NCBI GenBank assembly: GCA_003542355.1
Contig: DPKU01000164.1
Location: 1-6,851 of the forward strand
Reading direction: 5' to 3'
DNA from: Clostridiales bacterium
GTDB lineage: Bacteria > Bacillota > Clostridia > Peptostreptococcales > Anaerovoracaceae
DNA: 6,851 nt
Each line of letters starts with the position of its first letter. The first letter of the stretch is position 1. Below the pieces are notes generated by a model that saw only the letters and a program-made list of their open reading frames with translations, was not told the DNA's origin and ran no database searches. Positions 3,863-6,851 of this stretch are shown here, piece after piece. Both the position numbers and the translations under genes were made by a program.

Positions 3863-6442
3863 ATGAAGTGCAGAGTCTGCGGATACGACCTGGATCCAAA
3901 CAGAGCATATTGTGACATGTGCGGGACGAAAGTGATCGACCCGAAAGAAGTCTCTGCACCGGATGACCGGCCGGCAGAAATTCCTTCAACGGCTGTGGAA
4001 GAAAAATTTGTACAGGAGGAACTCTCCGTTCCTATGGAACCGATCCAGACGGAGTCCTATGCGCACATTCCCGAAGAGCCGAGCCCCTGGGGTCCGGCGG
4101 TGTCTCCTGTTTCAAATTTGTGGAATACGGCAGCGTATCCTGCGCCGGCGGAAGAAGCTCCGGCAGCTCCGTCAGCACCGAGTCCGTCGATCTCCTGGGA
4201 TCCTGTGCCGCCGCGCGTTCCGGAGATTGCGCCCGCAATGTCATACGAACCGCCGGGCTGGTGGTCCTCCGGAGCTGCTCCGGTGCCTGCAGCGCAGCCG
4301 GATGCTTCACCGATGGAGCCTGTACAGGCGGCTGCCTACCAGGAGCCCGAACTTGAATTCTACAATGAACCTGTGTATATGGCGCCTCCGACCCCGGAAC
4401 CTCCTGCACCAGCCATGGCGCCGGAACTTCCTGCGCCGCCCATTGCGCCGCCCCCCGTTGCACCTCAGCCTGTAGCGCCCCCGGCACCGATGCCCTCTGC
4501 GCCGCAACCTCCTGCGCAACCGACAAGACCATCCTCCCAGGACAACGAGTTTTCCTGGAATATATACGATCTCCCCAAACCCAAACAACCCGAAGAGATC
4601 TCCATCCAGTGGCCGGAATACGACGCCGCGGAAGCCAAAGCCGAGATGAGCGAACCCTCCGAAGGGCGGATCCGCGAGGCGATGGAAAAAAAGCAGCCGG
4701 TGGTGATCGTCAGCAATGACGTATCGGAAGGTTTTATTGCCGTTCCAGACGGAACGGATGCCACATGGAAAGAACCCATGGCCGAGAGCACAAAACAGGC
4801 CGAGCGGTTTTTCACCTTCCAGAAGAAAAACGAAGAGTTCCAGCGACTGCTGGATCAGGAATACGAAAAGCTGAAAAGCCGCAAAAAAGGCGAAGATTAC
4901 AGGGAAGAGCAGTTCCGTATGCCCCAGGAAGATATGCTGGCGCAGCGCAATGCACAGCGGCAGGCAGCGATGCAGGCACAGCAGGCCCGGAACATGCAGG
5001 GCTTTGTCCCCTCACCCATGTATCGGCAGCCGGCGTCCACGCCTTCGACAGGGTACCAGGCGCCGCCGGGATCCGCATTCCGGGCAGAGGATTTGAACGA
5101 TTTCGAGCAGATGCTCATAGAGAATACCAAGGATGCAGACTTCGTGACGGGTGACACGCTTCCCATCAACCTGGAGAAGATCCAGGCAGAAGTGCGTGCC
5201 CAGGAAGAGGCGCGACTGCGCCAGAATCAGGAAGCGTTCCGGGCGCAGCAAGAGGCCCTGACGAAACAGGACCAGCAGGATCGGGAAGCGGTCCTTCGGG
5301 CACAGATGGACAGACAGGCGACGGGTATCGTGGGCCTTCCGATCCCAGGAACGCCGGAAGTGCAAAAGTCAGCCAACCAGGAGCGGCTCGAAGCCATGGC
5401 CAAAGCCCGGGAGGATTATTTCCGTTCCATCGGGATCGAGCCGGACGCAGAAGAAATGCCGAAAAAGGCAGCCGAAGGAATCGTTGCAGCCGCCTCTGCG
5501 AAAACAGAGCCTCCGACAGAACCGGAAAAAAGCACGCAGAGTGCGATCGTCATCGACGATGCTGCCAAGGAGCCGGATCAAATCAAAATCGCTCCGGGAC
5601 CTGATCGAGGCGACGAAGTCGAGGATCCGGAGAAATCCGTAGCGGAGCTGTTTGCCCCGCTGGACGAAATAGCGAAAACCCAAGAGAAGAAGAAAAAGAA
5701 GCATGGCTTCCTGAAATTCTTGCTCGTCCTGCTCCTGTTGGCCGGACTGGCGGAAGTCTCTGTGATCGGCCTGCGTCAATTTCTGCCTGATCACGAGATC
5801 ACGAAGACGGCCACGCAGATCGAACAGACCATCATTACTGAAGTTTCGACGAGAAGCCTTCAATTTCGGGATTATGTAAAAAATGTCCTGAAGGGCTTCG
5901 GTATCGAGCTGGGTGGTTCCGACGCACCGGAGGATCCGCTTCCGGAAGAAGAGCCGGTTTTCAACCTGGGTGCATTGGTCACCGTGTTCAACAAAAACAT
6001 CAAATCGGTCACCGAAAGCCCCAAGCTTGGATTTGACAGCACGGAGGTTTATGAGATCGAAGGCTTGGGCGACATGGAAACGGTCACGGATATCGAAACG
6101 AAGGAAGCGGTCTACGGCTGTCTGATCTCCTTCAATTCCAAATGGATCGATTACGTGAACGGCGGCGAGGACAAGAGCTGTCTGGAATTGCTCAAGGCCG
6201 ACGGCGCAGCGTATCGCAGCGCAGCGAATTTTCCCAAGGTGGGCAAAATCAAAGAAACCTTCGACTCGCTGGCCCTGGGAGAGATCCGTTATAACGAAGA
6301 ACAGTATTTTACGTTTGTCCGGGAACAGATCACAGTAGAAGAAGAGGGAGAGTCCAAAAAGCAGTCTTATTCCTGGATCTATCGGCTGGAGGATGTGGCA
6401 GGGGACCTCAAGATCGTGGACTATACGTCATTTGACGAATGA
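3863..6442 (+). CDS. zinc-ribbon, proline-rich, coiled-coil, single-TM protein with TcaA-like layout
   Basis: ATG 3863 is chosen because GGAGG (3851-3855) lies 7 nt upstream and the zinc ribbon starts at once; the frame is open further upstream but runs back through the promoter. The product has 859 residues. Cys3, Cys6, Cys17 and Cys20 (CRVCG...CDMCG) form a zinc ribbon. Residues about 70-225 are Pro/Ala-rich and low in complexity. Two Gln/Glu/Arg-rich likely coiled coils follow (about 314-375 and 434-485). KKKKK precedes one transmembrane helix (about 616-637). The last ~220 residues should be outside; the end (SKWIDYVNG...YSWIYRLEDVAGDLKIVDY) resembles the NTF2-like C-terminal domain of zinc-ribbon membrane proteins such as TcaA/YvbJ. 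The long cytoplasmic insert is unusual for that group. A UPF0182 gene follows after 15 nt, so the two are probably cotranscribed. The role is unknown; a scaffold or envelope sensor is plausible. Confidence 0.85.
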   Translation: MKCRVCGYDLDPNRAYCDMCGTKVIDPKEVSAPDDRPAEIPSTAVEEKFVQEELSVPMEPIQTESYAHIPEEPSPWGPAVSPVSNLWNTAAYPAPAEEAPAAPSAPSPSISWDPVPPRVPEIAPAMSYEPPGWWSSGAAPVPAAQPDASPMEPVQAAAYQEPELEFYNEPVYMAPPTPEPPAPAMAPELPAPPIAPPPVAPQPVAPPAPMPSAPQPPAQPTRPSSQDNEFSWNIYDLPKPKQPEEISIQWPEYDAAEAKAEMSEPSEGRIREAMEKKQPVVIVSNDVSEGFIAVPDGTDATWKEPMAESTKQAERFFTFQKKNEEFQRLLDQEYEKLKSRKKGEDYREEQFRMPQEDMLAQRNAQRQAAMQAQQARNMQGFVPSPMYRQPASTPSTGYQAPPGSAFRAEDLNDFEQMLIENTKDADFVTGDTLPINLEKIQAEVRAQEEARLRQNQEAFRAQQEALTKQDQQDREAVLRAQMDRQATGIVGLPIPGTPEVQKSANQERLEAMAKAREDYFRSIGIEPDAEEMPKKAAEGIVAAASAKTEPPTEPEKSTQSAIVIDDAAKEPDQIKIAPGPDRGDEVEDPEKSVAELFAPLDEIAKTQEKKKKKHGFLKFLLVLLLLAGLAEVSVIGLRQFLPDHEITKTATQIEQTIITEVSTRSLQFRDYVKNVLKGFGIELGGSDAPEDPLPEEEPVFNLGALVTVFNKNIKSVTESPKLGFDSTEVYEIEGLGDMETVTDIETKEAVYGCLISFNSKWIDYVNGGEDKSCLELLKADGAAYRSAANFPKVGKIKETFDSLALGEIRYNEEQYFTFVREQITVEEEGESKKQSYSWIYRLEDVAGDLKIVDYTSFDE

Positions 6443-6457
6443 AAGGGGACACATTGT

Positions 6458-6851
6458 ATGAATAATGAAAAGAAAGGCGGCAAATTAAAGATCATCTTGC
6501 TGGTGCTGGTGGTTTTGGTTGCAGCGCTCTACAAGCTCACGGATTTTATCACGGACTATCTGTGGTTCCGGGAAATGGGCTATACATCTGTATTCTTTAA
6601 AGAGATCGGGACGAAGCTGCAGCTGGGGATTCCGCTGTTTGTCATCCTCACCGGCATCGGATTCCTGTATCTGTCGATCCTGAAAAAGAACTTCCTGAAG
6701 AAAGCCGACATGGAGATCGCAGACCAGGAATCGCAAAAGCATGTCCGGACCATCATCATCATCCTCTCCTGTGTGTTCGGCGCAGTGCTTTCCATGACCA
6801 CGATCTCGGGCCTGTGGTTCCAGATCCTGCAGTACATGAATGCCACGAGCT
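6458..6851 (+). CDS. UPF0182 family membrane protein, N-terminal part (3' end outside window)
   Basis: Starts at ATG 6458, with AAAGGGG (6442-6448) 9 nt upstream and overlapping the last base of the previous stop codon. The visible 131 residues show three transmembrane helices: about 10-27, 56-75 and 98-121. Between the first two lies DYLWFREMGYTSVFFKEIGT (33-52), which fits the 'YLWF.ELGY..VF' signature near the start of UPF0182 proteins. Members are large (around 900-1000 residues) multi-pass proteins with a big extracytoplasmic part, common in Actinobacteria, Firmicutes and Cyanobacteria, of unknown function. The frame is still open at the window edge, so most of the protein is missing here. 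The 15-nt gap to the zinc-ribbon protein suggests one operon and perhaps a shared membrane complex (inference). Confidence 0.9.
   Translation, partial: MNNEKKGGKLKIILLVLVVLVAALYKLTDFITDYLWFREMGYTSVFFKEIGTKLQLGIPLFVILTGIGFLYLSILKKNFLKKADMEIADQESQKHVRTIIIILSCVFGAVLSMTTISGLWFQILQYMNATS

Noticed and set aside
3963..5863. Several 80-170-residue frames on both strands inside the zinc-ribbon gene
   Set aside because: They are Arg-rich or low-complexity shadows created by the proline/alanine- and glutamine-rich coding sequence and lack ribosome binding sites.

Overview
The window looks like a low-to-mid GC Gram-positive chromosome segment, most likely from the Clostridia. The pointers are an SLH-domain protein, strong GGAGG-type ribosome binding sites, sigma-A-like promoters, a lipoprotein, a CsbD protein, an lmo0937-type mini membrane protein and a UPF0182 protein. 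I cannot place it more finely from the sequence alone.

Layout. Positions 1-351 hold the C-terminal end of an SLH (cell-wall binding) protein. It is followed 18 nt later by a membrane-anchored trypsin-like serine protease (370-1197) with a visible His/Asp/Ser triad. Positions 1198-1866 are gene-poor: a 10-bp inverted repeat, some small hairpins and possible gene debris. A compact stress-type cluster follows on the plus strand: a 49-residue lmo0937-family membrane peptide (1867-2016), a second small membrane protein that seems broken by a one-base frameshift (2022-2251), and a CsbD-family protein (2278-2478).

Positions 2479-2823 are a tRNA-Lys(CTT) locus on the minus strand with a clear promoter (2853-2881) and a strong bidirectional terminator (2712-2745). 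Downstream of it lie extra partial copies of the tRNA 3' end, an inverted copy of its T arm, and a GC-rich stretch with a perfect 13-bp GAAA-capped hairpin. This is the most unusual part of the window and may be a tRNA-targeted or tRNA-derived element.

The minus strand then carries a lipoprotein made of two tandem copies of one extracellular domain (2904-3761). It is divergent from a plus-strand pair: an 859-residue zinc-ribbon / proline-rich / coiled-coil / single-TM protein with an extracytoplasmic C-terminal domain (3863-6442), and the start of a UPF0182 multi-pass membrane protein (6458 to the window end). The two divergent promoters appear to share a single overlapping -10 region, which suggests coupled or competing expression. 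Most of the encoded proteins are predicted to be at the membrane or cell surface, so the region reads as an envelope / envelope-stress neighbourhood. That functional reading is inference.
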